The position numbers and the translations under genes were made by a program. From Clostridia bacterium (GTDB taxonomy: Bacteria > Bacillota > Clostridia > Oscillospirales > Acutalibacteraceae), in assembly GCA_017517665.1 (NCBI GenBank), contig JAFWYP010000035.1, positions 1 to 64,000 of the forward strand: a DNA stretch of 64,000 bases, given 5' to 3'. This document shows, in pieces, positions 32,584-41,182 of the stretch (position 1 is its first letter; every line of letters starts with the position of its first letter). The notes under the pieces are model-generated. The model was given only the letters and a program-made list of their open reading frames with translations. It was not told the origin of the DNA and made no database searches.

Positions 32584-33387
32584 TTAATTAATCTCCTCTA
32601 AACATTCTATTGTTTTGAAAAGATTTTCTTCTGTATCCGATTTAACAATATAATAATTGTTTTTATATTCAAATATACCTTGTGCAAACACATCTTGTTC
32701 AATATAGTATACAGTGAAGCCGTTAATTGTCTTTATTAAACAGTTAGATTTTATATCATCTGTAACAACTTTATTAATTGTTACACTAATGCTGTAATTA
32801 TCGTTATTACATTGCAAAACATATGTTTCTGACTGTTCTTCTGCCCAGTACGATACAGAAGTTATCTTTTCATTTTCAGGTAACCATGTAGGATATAAAA
32901 AATTCAATTTTTCGTCTCTCATAAGAGCTTCAATTGAAGAATAGGTTTTAGTTTCTGTTGGTTTAATAAGTGTAATATTACCGTATTCAGCAACTTCACC
33001 ACCAAACATTTCGATTATGGTTTTTCCCAATTTCCGATGGAGTTCGGAAGATGCCTTGCCCGAAGATACGGCAATTATACCAAAGAGTGCAATAATCGCC
33101 GCAAGAACAGCAGCTATAACAGCAAGTCTTTTTGCTCTTATTTTCTTCTTGGCGTAAGAGCCTATCGCCGTTACCTTGCCCTTGAATGGTATAGCATTTA
33201 CTCTTTGTTCGATTTCTGATTTTGTAAGTTTTTCTTTTCCTTCAAGCTCCATGAGAAAATCAACGCATTCTGTTACAAGATCGCTGTCCATTTCCTTGTA
33301 GTCCTTTGAAGTTTCAAGCAGAATTATCGCCATAAGCTTGTCCCTTAAAGACTGCCTTTCGGCGCTGAAATCTCGTTTGCTTCCCAT
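32584..33387 (-). CDS. Membrane anti-sigma factor with DUF4367 extracellular domain
   Basis: A cytoplasmic helical N-terminus (residues 1-70, containing KEMDSDLVTECVDFLMELEG) is followed by a basic patch, one membrane segment (RLAVIAAVLAAIIALFGIIAV) and a DUF4367 external domain (LNFLYPTWLPENEKITSVSY, ending YIVKSDTEENLFKTIECLEE). This is the plan of membrane anti-sigma factors that release sigma on an envelope signal. It lies downstream of the ECF sigma gene. ATG 33387 has AGGAGGTG upstream; the ATG 21 nt earlier overlaps that site. A candidate ECF promoter lies 55-83 nt upstream. Confidence 0.8.
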   Translation of the reverse strand: MGSKRDFSAERQSLRDKLMAIILLETSKDYKEMDSDLVTECVDFLMELEGKEKLTKSEIEQRVNAIPFKGKVTAIGSYAKKKIRAKRLAVIAAVLAAIIALFGIIAVSSGKASSELHRKLGKTIIEMFGGEVAEYGNITLIKPTETKTYSSIEALMRDEKLNFLYPTWLPENEKITSVSYWAEEQSETYVLQCNNDNYSISVTINKVVTDDIKSNCLIKTINGFTVYYIEQDVFAQGIFEYKNNYYIVKSDTEENLFKTIECLEEIN

Positions 33388-33441
33388 GGATTTGTTCACC
33401 TCCTGCATTCATGTTTTTAAAAACGCAAAACCTCCTTCATA

Positions 33442-33470
33442 TATATATGACGGAAAATGCGTTTTGTCAC
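33442..33470 (-). promoter_or_regulatory. ECF-like promoter block (copy 1) between sigma and anti-sigma genes
   Basis: On the minus strand GTGACAAAACGC opens at 33470 and CGTCATATATA closes at 33442. It contains the CGTC element often found at ECF -10 sites. A dyad AAAACGCA/TGCGTTTT spans the same region. Confidence 0.6.
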
Positions 33471-33500
33471 ACAAAAATTTTCAATTTTTTTGAAAAATTT

Positions 33501-34052
33501 TTAAAATTTCATAAAAAGAAGTAAAAGTGCCATAAATATGAAGGCTGCTTTCTCTTTTACTTTCAAATTTAGTCTGTAAACTCTTGTTCTTACTGCACCT
33601 TCGGAAACATTCAAGACTTTTGCCAATTCTTTATATTCCAGATGCTTTGTGTAAAACATTTCAAAAAGCTCAAGCTCTTTTTCACTTAATGAAGAAAGAA
33701 TACCGTTTTTCTTTTCCTCGAGCTCTTCCGGAGTTACCTTATTATCTTCTTCCATTTCATAAAGGATATCCGTGCTTGTCTGTGAGCCAAACACCGTTCC
33801 GTAAATAAGCTCTTTTTCTCTCTTGGCAATAGCTCTGAACTGCTCTTTTATTTTGTTGTCGGCAACTTTATAGAGCCAGGCTTTTATGTATTCATCTTCA
33901 AGACCTTCATATTTTTCTTGAAATAAAAGAAAAACCTCCTGAGTAACATCAGCAGCATTTTCTTCCTTTTTGAGTCTTGAAAGACAAAGATGATATATGT
34001 CGTTATAGTATAAATTCGCAATCTCAGTCGCTCTTTCAAAACTTATCAACAA
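33501..34052 (-). CDS. ECF-type RNA polymerase sigma factor with hydrophobic C-terminal tail
   Basis: Region 2 is LYYNDIYHLCLSRL through AADVTQEVFLLFQEKYEGL and AWLYKVADNKIKEQFRA. Region 4 is SLSEKELELFEMFYTKHLEY, KELAKVLNVSEGAVRTRVYR. The protein ends unusually in a membrane-like stretch, AAFIFMALLLLFMKF, which could tether it to the membrane near its anti-sigma factor. The start is TTG 34052 (or 34049) behind AAGGGTG. A perfect housekeeping promoter lies upstream, so basal expression does not need self-activation. Confidence 0.85.
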   Translation of the reverse strand: MLISFERATEIANLYYNDIYHLCLSRLKKEENAADVTQEVFLLFQEKYEGLEDEYIKAWLYKVADNKIKEQFRAIAKREKELIYGTVFGSQTSTDILYEMEEDNKVTPEELEEKKNGILSSLSEKELELFEMFYTKHLEYKELAKVLNVSEGAVRTRVYRLNLKVKEKAAFIFMALLLLFMKF

Positions 34053-34092
34053 ATATCACCCTTATTCGTCAAATTATTTATATATTTGTCTA

Positions 34093-34121
34093 ATTATAAC
34101 AGTTTAATAATATTATGTCAA
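34093..34121 (-). promoter_or_regulatory. Consensus promoter of the ECF sigma gene
   Basis: On the minus strand TTGACA (34116-34121), exactly 17 nt, TATAAT (34093-34098): a full match to the housekeeping consensus. Confidence 0.85.
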
Positions 34122-34163
34122 AGAAAAGATTTATCCTATACTTCGTAAAGAAATATTAAAGAT

Positions 34164-34204
34164 AAAAAATCCGAACCCATTGCCGATTGGCATTAAGTCC
34201 GGAT
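34164..34204 (-). terminator. Minus-strand terminator insulating the sigma gene
   Basis: ATCCG (34169-34173) pairs with CGGAT (34200-34204), with an inner TGCC/GGCA stem, followed on the minus strand by TTTTTT. It lies just upstream of the sigma promoter. Confidence 0.55.
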
Positions 34205-34418
34205 TTCTCCAATGTGGTATAAATATGGATGAAGAATGCAATAAAATTATAATTGGCAGAAACATACCTATCCTTTTATTTTAATCTTTTGTACCCGGTT
34301 TGTAGTGGGGACTTCTGTCATGTTTTTCGACAATGTCCATATTCTCATATCATCACCATTGACATTTATTCCGTTTGCAACTAAAATTATATTATCCGAG
34401 GCGAAAGGAACAATTGCT

Positions 34419-35132
34419 ATGCTCAATATTGCTGTGTGCGATGATGAACTGATTGAAATTGAATATCTGACATCGCTCACGCAGGAGTGGGCAAAGGCGA
34501 CCAAAACTGCCGTAAACATTTCGGGTTTTGCGAGTGCGGAAGCATTTCTTTTCAAGTATGAGGAAGATAAAAACTTCGATATTCTTCTGCTTGACATTCA
34601 GATGAAATCAATGGACGGCATTGAGCTTGCCGAAAAGATCCGTGAAACGAACAGCGGCATGCAGATTGTTTTCATAACCGGTTTTCCCGATTACATTTCA
34701 CGAGGATACGATGTTTCGGCACTTCATTATCTGATTAAACCCGTTGAGAAAGAAAAGCTTTTTGAAGTTCTTTCAAAAGCTTGTGACAACCTGAAGAAAG
34801 AAGAAAAATTCGTTATGCTTTCGGTTGATAACGAGAGCGTCAAAATAAATCTGAAAGATATAATCTATGTTGAAGCCTTCGGACACTCAAGCTGTGTTGC
34901 TTGCGAAAACGGCGAGTATAATGTTAAACTCCCGATTTCGGATATTTCCAAAATACTTGATGAGAGTTTCGTTCAATGCCACCGTTCATACATTGCAAAT
35001 CTTCAGCATATTTCAAGAATTACCAAAACAGATGTTGTCTTTGATAACGGCAAAAGCATTCCCGTTTCAAGGAGAATGTATAACGATGTAAATATGGCTT
35101 TTATCAATTTTTACAGAGGTAAAATAAAATGA
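34419..35132 (+). CDS. AgrA/VirR-type response regulator (receiver + LytTR)
   Basis: The receiver domain starts MLNIAVCDDELIEIEY and has the phosphoacceptor Asp in ILLLDIQMKSMDG, then FITGFPDYISRGYDVSALHY with the conserved Lys in IKPVEKEKL. The LytTR domain follows (VSVDNE region, DIIYVEAFGHSSCV, FVQCHRSYIANLQHISRITK). ATG 34419 has GAAAGGA upstream; a longer in-frame extension lacks a site. A promoter TTGACA, 17 nt, TAAAAT precedes it. It overlaps the kinase gene by 4 bp. Probable targets are the direct-repeat boxes at 35852-35887 before the ABC exporter. Confidence 0.88.
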   Translation: MLNIAVCDDELIEIEYLTSLTQEWAKATKTAVNISGFASAEAFLFKYEEDKNFDILLLDIQMKSMDGIELAEKIRETNSGMQIVFITGFPDYISRGYDVSALHYLIKPVEKEKLFEVLSKACDNLKKEEKFVMLSVDNESVKINLKDIIYVEAFGHSSCVACENGEYNVKLPISDISKILDESFVQCHRSYIANLQHISRITKTDVVFDNGKSIPVSRRMYNDVNMAFINFYRGKIK

Positions 35133-35872
35133 ATTATTGGATTATTGCTGCAGCGGTTGCAGGTGTTTTGCTTGCAACAGTTTTGGCGGTTATTTTCACA
35201 AGGAGATACATCCGCAACTTTACGGACAAGCGTATTGCTGAATATCAGAACGACCTTATCACAAAGCATTGCGAAGAAGTTCAGAACATTTACAAAACAA
35301 TGCGAGGCTGGCGTCACGATTATAAAAATCACATTCAGGTTATGCGTGCATCACTTGAAATGGGCAACCTCACCGAACTCGGCAACTATCTCGGTGAACT
35401 TACGGTTGACCTGAACACGGTTGATACGGTTGTCAAGACCGGCAATGTTATGGCGGATGCAATCCTCAACAGCAAACTTGCACTCTGCAAAGCAAGAAAT
35501 ATTCCTTATGAGGTTACTGCGACCATCCCCGAAGAATGCAGCGTCAACGATGTTGAGCTTTGCGTTATCATCGGCAATCTTCTCGACAACGCAATGGAAG
35601 CGTGCGAAAAGATTGAGGATAAAACGCAGAGATTTATCCGTGTTTATATCGGACTTTTTAAACAGCAGCTTTACATAAACGTTACCAACTCAATGATTGG
35701 TACTCCGATAAGAAAGGGTAAGGCATACAAATCTTCAAAGGGTGAAAATCACGGCTTTGGACTTATGAGAGTTGACAGAATTGCCGATAAATACAACGGC
35801 TTTGTCAACCGTCAGTTTGAAGACGGAGTGTTTGGAACAGAAATAATGTTACCATTCGTGCAAAAGAAATAA
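35129..35872 (+). CDS. AgrC-like GHKL sensor histidine kinase with a single membrane segment
   Basis: One N-terminal membrane helix (IIAAAVAGVLLATVLAVIF) is followed by the GHKL-type phosphoacceptor block RGWRHDYKNHIQVMRASLE. The ATPase follows with GNLLDNAMEACEKI and NHGFGLMRVDRIADKYNG. There is no external sensor domain, so it probably senses through the membrane or through the neighbouring transporter. This short form is often paired with ABC exporters. It overlaps the regulator gene (ATGA). Confidence 0.85.
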   Translation: MNYWIIAAAVAGVLLATVLAVIFTRRYIRNFTDKRIAEYQNDLITKHCEEVQNIYKTMRGWRHDYKNHIQVMRASLEMGNLTELGNYLGELTVDLNTVDTVVKTGNVMADAILNSKLALCKARNIPYEVTATIPEECSVNDVELCVIIGNLLDNAMEACEKIEDKTQRFIRVYIGLFKQQLYINVTNSMIGTPIRKGKAYKSSKGENHGFGLMRVDRIADKYNGFVNRQFEDGVFGTEIMLPFVQKK

Positions 35873-35887
35873 CCGTTCGTGCAAAAG
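35852..35887 (+). promoter_or_regulatory. Paired LytTR-type boxes before the ABC exporter
   Basis: TTCGTGCAAAAG occurs at 35855-35866 and 35876-35887, 21 bp apart, preceded by ACCA and ACCG. ACCGTTCGT fits the general LytTR site shape (a GTT core, two copies two turns apart). It overlaps the end of the kinase gene. Confidence 0.55.
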
Positions 35888-35910
35888 CAACCCCAAAAGG
35901 TTGCTTTTTT
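35884..35910 (+). terminator. Terminator of the two-component operon
   Basis: AAAGCAACC pairs with GGTTGCTTT around CCAAAA, followed by a T run. It overlaps the second LytTR-type box. Confidence 0.75.
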
Positions 35911-36215
35911 GGTATCATACTTTTTGAACCAGTAATTAATATGGTTTTGAAAGGCATATTTCCGCCACAGCATCGTTAAAAATCCTTGAAATAACCTCGT
36001 ATTTCCGCAGATTTTCGCCTTGCTGTGACAAAAATCTGCACTTTCAAAACTGCTCTGCATCTGAAATGCAATAGATTGCGTGCAGTCGGGCATTTCTTCG
36101 ATGCAGGCATACGGGCGTATGGCAAAGAGAAAAATGCCCGAATGTGCGTGATATTATTGTATTTCAGACATATGAGATTACTGATTCAAAAAGTAGTATG
36201 AACAGAGGTGATAAT
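35911..36215 (+). other. Structured 5' region of the ABC exporter genes
   Basis: The 305-nt gap contains a hairpin CGGGCATTT (36087-36095)/AAATGCCCG (36132-36140) enclosing CATAC/GTATG. There is no credible gene. TATCAT at 35912 could be a -10 served by the upstream boxes. A cis-regulatory RNA is possible but unproven. Confidence 0.4.
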
Positions 36216-38036
36216 ATGAGCAAAGAACCCAAGGCAAAGAAACATTCTTTTTTCAGTAATATGTTCTTTATATTCAAAGCCATTACTAAATGGGACAAAA
36301 CTGTTGTTCCGATAAGCTTGCTGATGTCTCCGTTTCTTATTCTGACGGATCTTATCGTCGCTTATTTCGTGACAACTCTTACATGGTGCATCGAAAACCA
36401 AAAGGGAATTGGTTCAATAGTTCTTGCGGCGCTCGGACTTGCGGCATTTTCCGTTGTAACCGGTGTTATTCCAAATAGACTGAATGAGAAAACAAGCATA
36501 AAAAAGGCTGAGATTAACAGACGGTTTGATTTGCTTTTAGGCGAAAAAATCATGGATATGGACTTTGAAATTGCTGAAGGTCCGACAGGCAGAGATAAAT
36601 ACCAAAAAGCAAAAAATTCGCTCGGATATGAAGGCGTTTACGGCTTCGTTAACAATTTTTCCGCAATGTTTACGAACATAATCGGTATATTCACCTTCGG
36701 TACGATTACGGCATCTCTGAACCCGTGGCTTATTCTTATCCTGACGGGTGCGCAGCTTCTCGCCATGGTTTCAACCGCTGTTGAAAGCTGGCTCATTAAC
36801 AAAACAAAAGACCCGATGGCTGCGGTTGACAGAAAACTGAATTATATCACCAAAACATCCCGTGATTTTGCAATAGCGAAAGATATCCGACTTTTCCATT
36901 TAAGAGAATATCTTCAGCAGATGAGTGAGTATTTCATCGGCGAGCGCAAATTCTGGACCAATAAAATGTATTTCTACTATTTTCTTTCCGACACACTCAG
37001 GCTGCTTCTGAATGTTGGCATTGAAATCGGCATTTTCGCTTACATTGCCTATGAAGCTCTGAACGGCGAAATGTCAAAAACCGCACTTGTTCTCTATGCG
37101 GTTTCCGTCACGGATTTCACCCATTGGGTCGAATATATCGGCGAAGTGCTTTCCGAAATTATTCCGTCAAATATGCTGATTAACGATTTGCGTGAATTTC
37201 TTGATATCAACAACTCGATGGAAAACAAAAACGGCAGAATTTTGCCTGCCGAAACTCCGTATAAAATTGAAATTGAAAATCTTTCTTTCACTTATCCCGA
37301 AACAGATAAAGTCATCCTCGATAACATAAACCTGACAATAAATGCAGGTGAAAAGCTTGCACTCGTCGGTGTAAACGGAGCGGGTAAAACAACTCTTGTA
37401 AAACTGCTCAGCGGACTTTACAGACCGACTTCGGGCTCAATCAAAATCAACGGAACTGATATTTCAGAGATTAACAGAGATGAATACTATAAATCGGTTT
37501 CCGCAGTATTTCAGGAAGCAAGAATTATGCCTTGCTCAATTCTTGAAAATGTTTCAATGCTTCCTGCCGAAGACAGTGACATCGAAAAATTCAATTTCTG
37601 CATCCGTCAGTCAGGCTTTTATGAAAAAATACAAAAGCTGCCCGAAAAAGAAAACACTCTGCTTGTCAAGAACGTCAACGAAAACGCCGTTGAATTGTCA
37701 GGCGGCGAAATTCAGAGACTTCTGCTTGCAAGGGCAATTTACAAGGATGCACCGACACTTATTCTTGACGAACCCACAGCGGCACTTGACCCTATTGCAG
37801 AAAACGAAATCTATCTTAAATACAGCGAAATTTCAAAGAACAAAACTTCAATCTATATTTCCCACCGACTTTCATCCACCCGTTTTTGTGACAGAATTGT
37901 GCTGCTCGACAACGCTTCGATCGTCGAAGAAGGCACACACGAAGAGCTGATGGCACTCTCGGGCAAATATGCCGAGATGTTCAGAATCCAAAGCAAGTAT
38001 TACGAAAAGGAGGCGGAAGAAAATGAAGAAATATAA
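36216..38036 (+). CDS. ABC exporter half-transporter (TMD-NBD), subunit 1
   Basis: The ~340-residue membrane domain has about six segments. The nucleotide-binding domain follows, with Walker A VGVNGAGKTTLVKLL, signature LSGGEIQRLLLARA, Walker B LILDEPTAALDP and switch His ISHRLSS. It lacks a peptidase C39 domain. ATG 36216 has AGAGGTG upstream. It overlaps subunit 2 by 14 bp, so the pair probably forms a heterodimer. The cargo is unknown (peptide, lipid or drug). The adjacent two-component system suggests induced expression. Confidence 0.88.
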   Translation: MSKEPKAKKHSFFSNMFFIFKAITKWDKTVVPISLLMSPFLILTDLIVAYFVTTLTWCIENQKGIGSIVLAALGLAAFSVVTGVIPNRLNEKTSIKKAEINRRFDLLLGEKIMDMDFEIAEGPTGRDKYQKAKNSLGYEGVYGFVNNFSAMFTNIIGIFTFGTITASLNPWLILILTGAQLLAMVSTAVESWLINKTKDPMAAVDRKLNYITKTSRDFAIAKDIRLFHLREYLQQMSEYFIGERKFWTNKMYFYYFLSDTLRLLLNVGIEIGIFAYIAYEALNGEMSKTALVLYAVSVTDFTHWVEYIGEVLSEIIPSNMLINDLREFLDINNSMENKNGRILPAETPYKIEIENLSFTYPETDKVILDNINLTINAGEKLALVGVNGAGKTTLVKLLSGLYRPTSGSIKINGTDISEINRDEYYKSVSAVFQEARIMPCSILENVSMLPAEDSDIEKFNFCIRQSGFYEKIQKLPEKENTLLVKNVNENAVELSGGEIQRLLLARAIYKDAPTLILDEPTAALDPIAENEIYLKYSEISKNKTSIYISHRLSSTRFCDRIVLLDNASIVEEGTHEELMALSGKYAEMFRIQSKYYEKEAEENEEI

Positions 38037-39888
38037 GCGAACTTTCAGAGAAGATCTGCGGATGATAAAGAGAGCTCTGAAACTTATAGAAACAAACACT
38101 CCGCATTTTCTTCTGCACACCTATCTCTACTCCTTTTTCAGCACGGCGATTTTTGTTATCGCTAATTACATTACTGCATCAATTGTTGATGAACTCACGG
38201 GCAACAGAGACATCAAAAAGATACTTTTCCTGCTTCTTATGTATGCTGCGGAAATAATTCTTCACATTTTTCAGGATAACTCGTGGCGTAAAATACGAAC
38301 GTTTAATCTTATTTCAAGCAAATGGGAAGAAGTTTTGCTCAACAGCAAAAGTTTTTCAATGGATTACCCCAACATGGAAGACCCTCTTATGAGAGCCAAA
38401 CGTCAGATGATAACCGACAGCCGCAGTTCGGGCGGTCTCGGAAGACTTATGATGGAATTAAGCTCGTTTTTCATCGGTATTAATCAGATTGTAATGTGTT
38501 CGGCAATTTCAATGGAGCTGTTTTTCAGACATCCCGAAAAAACCTTATCGGGATTTGAAAAATTCATTGATTCACCCGGTTTAACGGTAGCGTTTTTTAT
38601 GTTTGTCGCTCTGTGCGCTCTCGGCGAATACAAGGTCAATTCAAAATATAACCGTCTTGCAAACAGAAAAATCAAAAGCAATTCAATGATTGAAAGGCTT
38701 TTGCACTACTATCTTGACGATTATATCGATGACAGCAAGGCTTGCAAGGATATTCATATTTTCAATCAGAAAAAGCTTATCCGTAATTCATCCGATAAAA
38801 TTTACGGCGATTGGATAAACGGCTGCAAAGAGCTTCATTCTCTTTTCAGAAAAAAGAACAACAGATACAATTTATTCTATGTTCTCACAACCGCTGCAAC
38901 ATATCTTTTTGTTGCACTCAAAACATATATCGGAGCCTTCGGTCTCGGCGGTTTCATCAAGTATCAGTTCTGTATTGCAAGAATTGTTGATGCAGCAGAA
39001 AGCATCTCGGGAGCAATTACAGCTTTACGCACGAACAACGACTATCTCGAAACATTTTTTGAATATCTCGATACTCCGACTGAAATGCACTACGGCACTA
39101 TTCCCACCGAAAAGCGGATGGATAACAAGTATGACATTGAGTTTCATAATGTCAGCTTTAAGTATCCGAATACCGAAAACTATGCAATCAGAAATCTCAA
39201 TCTTAAATTCAGAGTTGGTGACAGAATTGCGGTTGTCGGCATGAACGGAAGCGGTAAAACAACAATGATAAAACTGCTTTGCCGTCTTTATGACCCGACA
39301 CAGGGATACATCACCCTCAATGGCATAGATATTCAGAAATACGATTATGAGGACTACTTGGATTTGTTTTCGGTTGTATTTCAGGATTTCAGACTATTCT
39401 CGTTTTCCGTTGGTGAAAACGTTTCGGCAGAAGTTGATTATGACGAAGAAAAAGTATGGTCATCGCTTGAAAAAGCAGGTATGCTTGAACGTATAAAAGC
39501 TATGCCGAAAGGACTCAAAACTCCCGTTTACAAGGATTTTGAAGAAGACGGAGTTGAAATCTCAGGCGGCGAAGCACAGAAGCTCGCAATCGCAAGAGCA
39601 CTCTATAAAGATGCAGCGTTTGTTATTCTCGATGAACCCACAGCATCTCTCGACCCCATTGCCGAACACGAAATATATTCCCGCTTTAATGATATGGTCA
39701 AGGATAAAACAGCGGTTTATATCTCCCACCGTCTGTCATCCTGCCGTTTCTGCGACAGAATCCTCGTGTTTGATAACGGTCAACTGATTCAGGACGGCTC
39801 ACACGAAAATCTCCTCGAAAACCCTGACGGCAAATACAGCGAACTCTGGAACGCTCATGCACAGTATTATGCGGAGAAAAAAGCTTAA
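38023..39888 (+). CDS. ABC exporter half-transporter (TMD-NBD), subunit 2
   Basis: Same plan as subunit 1: membrane domain to about residue 340, Walker A VGMNGSGKTTMIKLL, signature ISGGEAQKLAIARA, Walker B VILDEPTASLDP, switch His ISHRLSS. The signature has Ile for the usual Leu, and both nucleotide sites look intact. ATG 38023 has AAGGAGG upstream, inside the end of subunit 1. A GCCATACAAG-family terminator follows. It is expected to export together with subunit 1 as a heterodimer. Confidence 0.88.
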   Translation: MKKYKRTFREDLRMIKRALKLIETNTPHFLLHTYLYSFFSTAIFVIANYITASIVDELTGNRDIKKILFLLLMYAAEIILHIFQDNSWRKIRTFNLISSKWEEVLLNSKSFSMDYPNMEDPLMRAKRQMITDSRSSGGLGRLMMELSSFFIGINQIVMCSAISMELFFRHPEKTLSGFEKFIDSPGLTVAFFMFVALCALGEYKVNSKYNRLANRKIKSNSMIERLLHYYLDDYIDDSKACKDIHIFNQKKLIRNSSDKIYGDWINGCKELHSLFRKKNNRYNLFYVLTTAATYLFVALKTYIGAFGLGGFIKYQFCIARIVDAAESISGAITALRTNNDYLETFFEYLDTPTEMHYGTIPTEKRMDNKYDIEFHNVSFKYPNTENYAIRNLNLKFRVGDRIAVVGMNGSGKTTMIKLLCRLYDPTQGYITLNGIDIQKYDYEDYLDLFSVVFQDFRLFSFSVGENVSAEVDYDEEKVWSSLEKAGMLERIKAMPKGLKTPVYKDFEEDGVEISGGEAQKLAIARALYKDAAFVILDEPTASLDPIAEHEIYSRFNDMVKDKTAVYISHRLSSCRFCDRILVFDNGQLIQDGSHENLLENPDGKYSELWNAHAQYYAEKKA

Positions 39889-39909
39889 AAAACAATATGC
39901 AAAATAGTC

Positions 39910-39953
39910 AAAGCCATACAAGCTGATTTTTTAATCAATTTGTATGGCTTTTT
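39910..39953 (+). terminator. Terminator of the ABC operon, GCCATACAAG family (copy 2)
   Basis: AAAGCCATACAAG pairs with the TTGTATGGCTTT strand, followed by a T run. Its stem matches copies at 31300 and 40877. Confidence 0.8.
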
Positions 39954-39965
39954 CCATGCGGTAGT

Positions 39966-40736
39966 TTATTCTGCTATTTTGATTTTAACTCCGAGTTCTT
40001 CAAACTGCATTAAATCATCTTCAGAAGAATCGCTGTCGGTTATGATATAATTCAGTTTGTTTGCAGAGCAAATGCTGATTATAGAATCAAATCCGATTTT
40101 CTCAACAGGATATAAACCGTAAACCGTTTTTGAGTTGTTTATGATGGCATTTGTCAGTTCAACACTTCTTGACTTCTGAATAGAAAGACCGAACTTTGCC
40201 GAAACACAAGCGGAAGTAACAAAGCATTTATCAAAACGAAGTCTGTTGATTACAGATAATGCAAAGCTGTCATAGAAGCAACCGTTTGCCTGCATTTCGC
40301 CGCCTGCAAGAATAACAGTTATGTTTTCCTTTTTACGAAGCTCTTCGGCAATTGCAATCGAGTTCGTAACAACAGTACAAATTACTGCACCGATGTTTTG
40401 TGCCATAAGATAGCCTACACTTGCGTTGGTGATATAGATAACGTCATTTTCTTCAATTGTTTTTACAGCTTCTTTTGCTATTGCAAGATAGTTTTCCTTG
40501 ACTTCAACAACACGCTCATCGGGAGAAAGGTTTTTTATTACATTTCCGCCAATTTGTCTTGCAGGAATGGCACCGCCGTGAGTTCTTTTCAAAAGTCCCT
40601 GTTCTTCAAGAAGTCTTAAATCTCTTTTTGCCGAGTCATAGCTGATTTGAAATGTTTCCTGAATCTCAGAATTTGATATTCTGCCTTTTTCTGATAATAT
40701 TTTGAGGATTTCCTGATGTCTTTCTTCGATAAACAT
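39966..40736 (-). CDS. DeoR-family transcriptional regulator
   Basis: The N-terminal winged helix (ERHQEILKILSEKGRISNSE, IQETFQISYDSAKRDLRLLE) ends with the family tag RTHGGAIPA. The C-terminal domain has the DeoR sugar-phosphate sensor pattern (VIYITNASVGYLMAQNI, VVTNSIAIAEELR, VILAGGEMQANGCFYDSFAL). ATG 40736 follows GGGG at 7 nt. No sugar operon lies beside it, so its targets are elsewhere. Confidence 0.88.
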   Translation of the reverse strand: MFIEERHQEILKILSEKGRISNSEIQETFQISYDSAKRDLRLLEEQGLLKRTHGGAIPARQIGGNVIKNLSPDERVVEVKENYLAIAKEAVKTIEENDVIYITNASVGYLMAQNIGAVICTVVTNSIAIAEELRKKENITVILAGGEMQANGCFYDSFALSVINRLRFDKCFVTSACVSAKFGLSIQKSRSVELTNAIINNSKTVYGLYPVEKIGFDSIISICSANKLNYIITDSDSSEDDLMQFEELGVKIKIAE

Positions 40737-40876
40737 AATTTTTGCCCCTTTCATTAACGGTTATTAACAGCATTGCCGTAGCTACAAGTATAAAATAGCA
40801 CAAACGTTAACATTTGTCAAGCGAAATCGTGAAAACATTTGAAATACTGTGAACAAAAAGGAAAAGTATCGTGAAA

Positions 40877-40913
40877 AAGCCATACAAGCTAGTTAACTAA
40901 ACTTGTATGGCTT
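40877..40913. terminator. Terminator-like dyad, GCCATACAAG family (copy 3)
   Basis: AAGCCATACAAG pairs with CTTGTATGGCTT (40902-40913). It lies between the DUF6061 gene end and the deoR promoter region. Confidence 0.6.
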
Positions 40914-40924
40914 AAATTATATTG

Positions 40925-41182
40925 TTATCTCATATCTGATAACGGTGTGTAATCTGTGCTGTTCCGTAGATATTTTTCCATCTTACCGCTGAGTAGTAAC
41001 CTGACATAACTCATCGGTTCGTTGTAAATGAGATAATCCAGTTCCGATGTTTCATACATATTGTTTGCATACTCGTTTTCAACGGCGATGCAGTCGATTG
41101 ACACCGTTGAGCCGTCGGTTAATTTTACTTCAACGCAGGCGGTATCGATATTAAATTCACAAGAAATAATGTTGTTAATCAT
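40925..41182 (-). CDS. DUF6061-type small protein
   Basis: This 85-residue protein reads IISCEFNIDTACVEVKLTDG, SVSIDCIAVENEYANNMY and SELDYLIYNEPMSYVRLLL. The pattern is common beside integrative elements in clostridial genomes. The function is unknown. The start lies behind AAGGAG. It sits next to a repeat pair and tRNA-Pro, consistent with an integration site. Confidence 0.7.
   Translation of the reverse strand: MINNIISCEFNIDTACVEVKLTDGSTVSIDCIAVENEYANNMYETSELDYLIYNEPMSYVRLLLSGKMEKYLRNSTDYTPLSDMR

Noticed and set aside
34268..34597. 109-codon minus-strand frame opposite the response regulator start
   Set aside because: Antisense of a well-marked receiver domain, with low-complexity Ser/Val text and no site.
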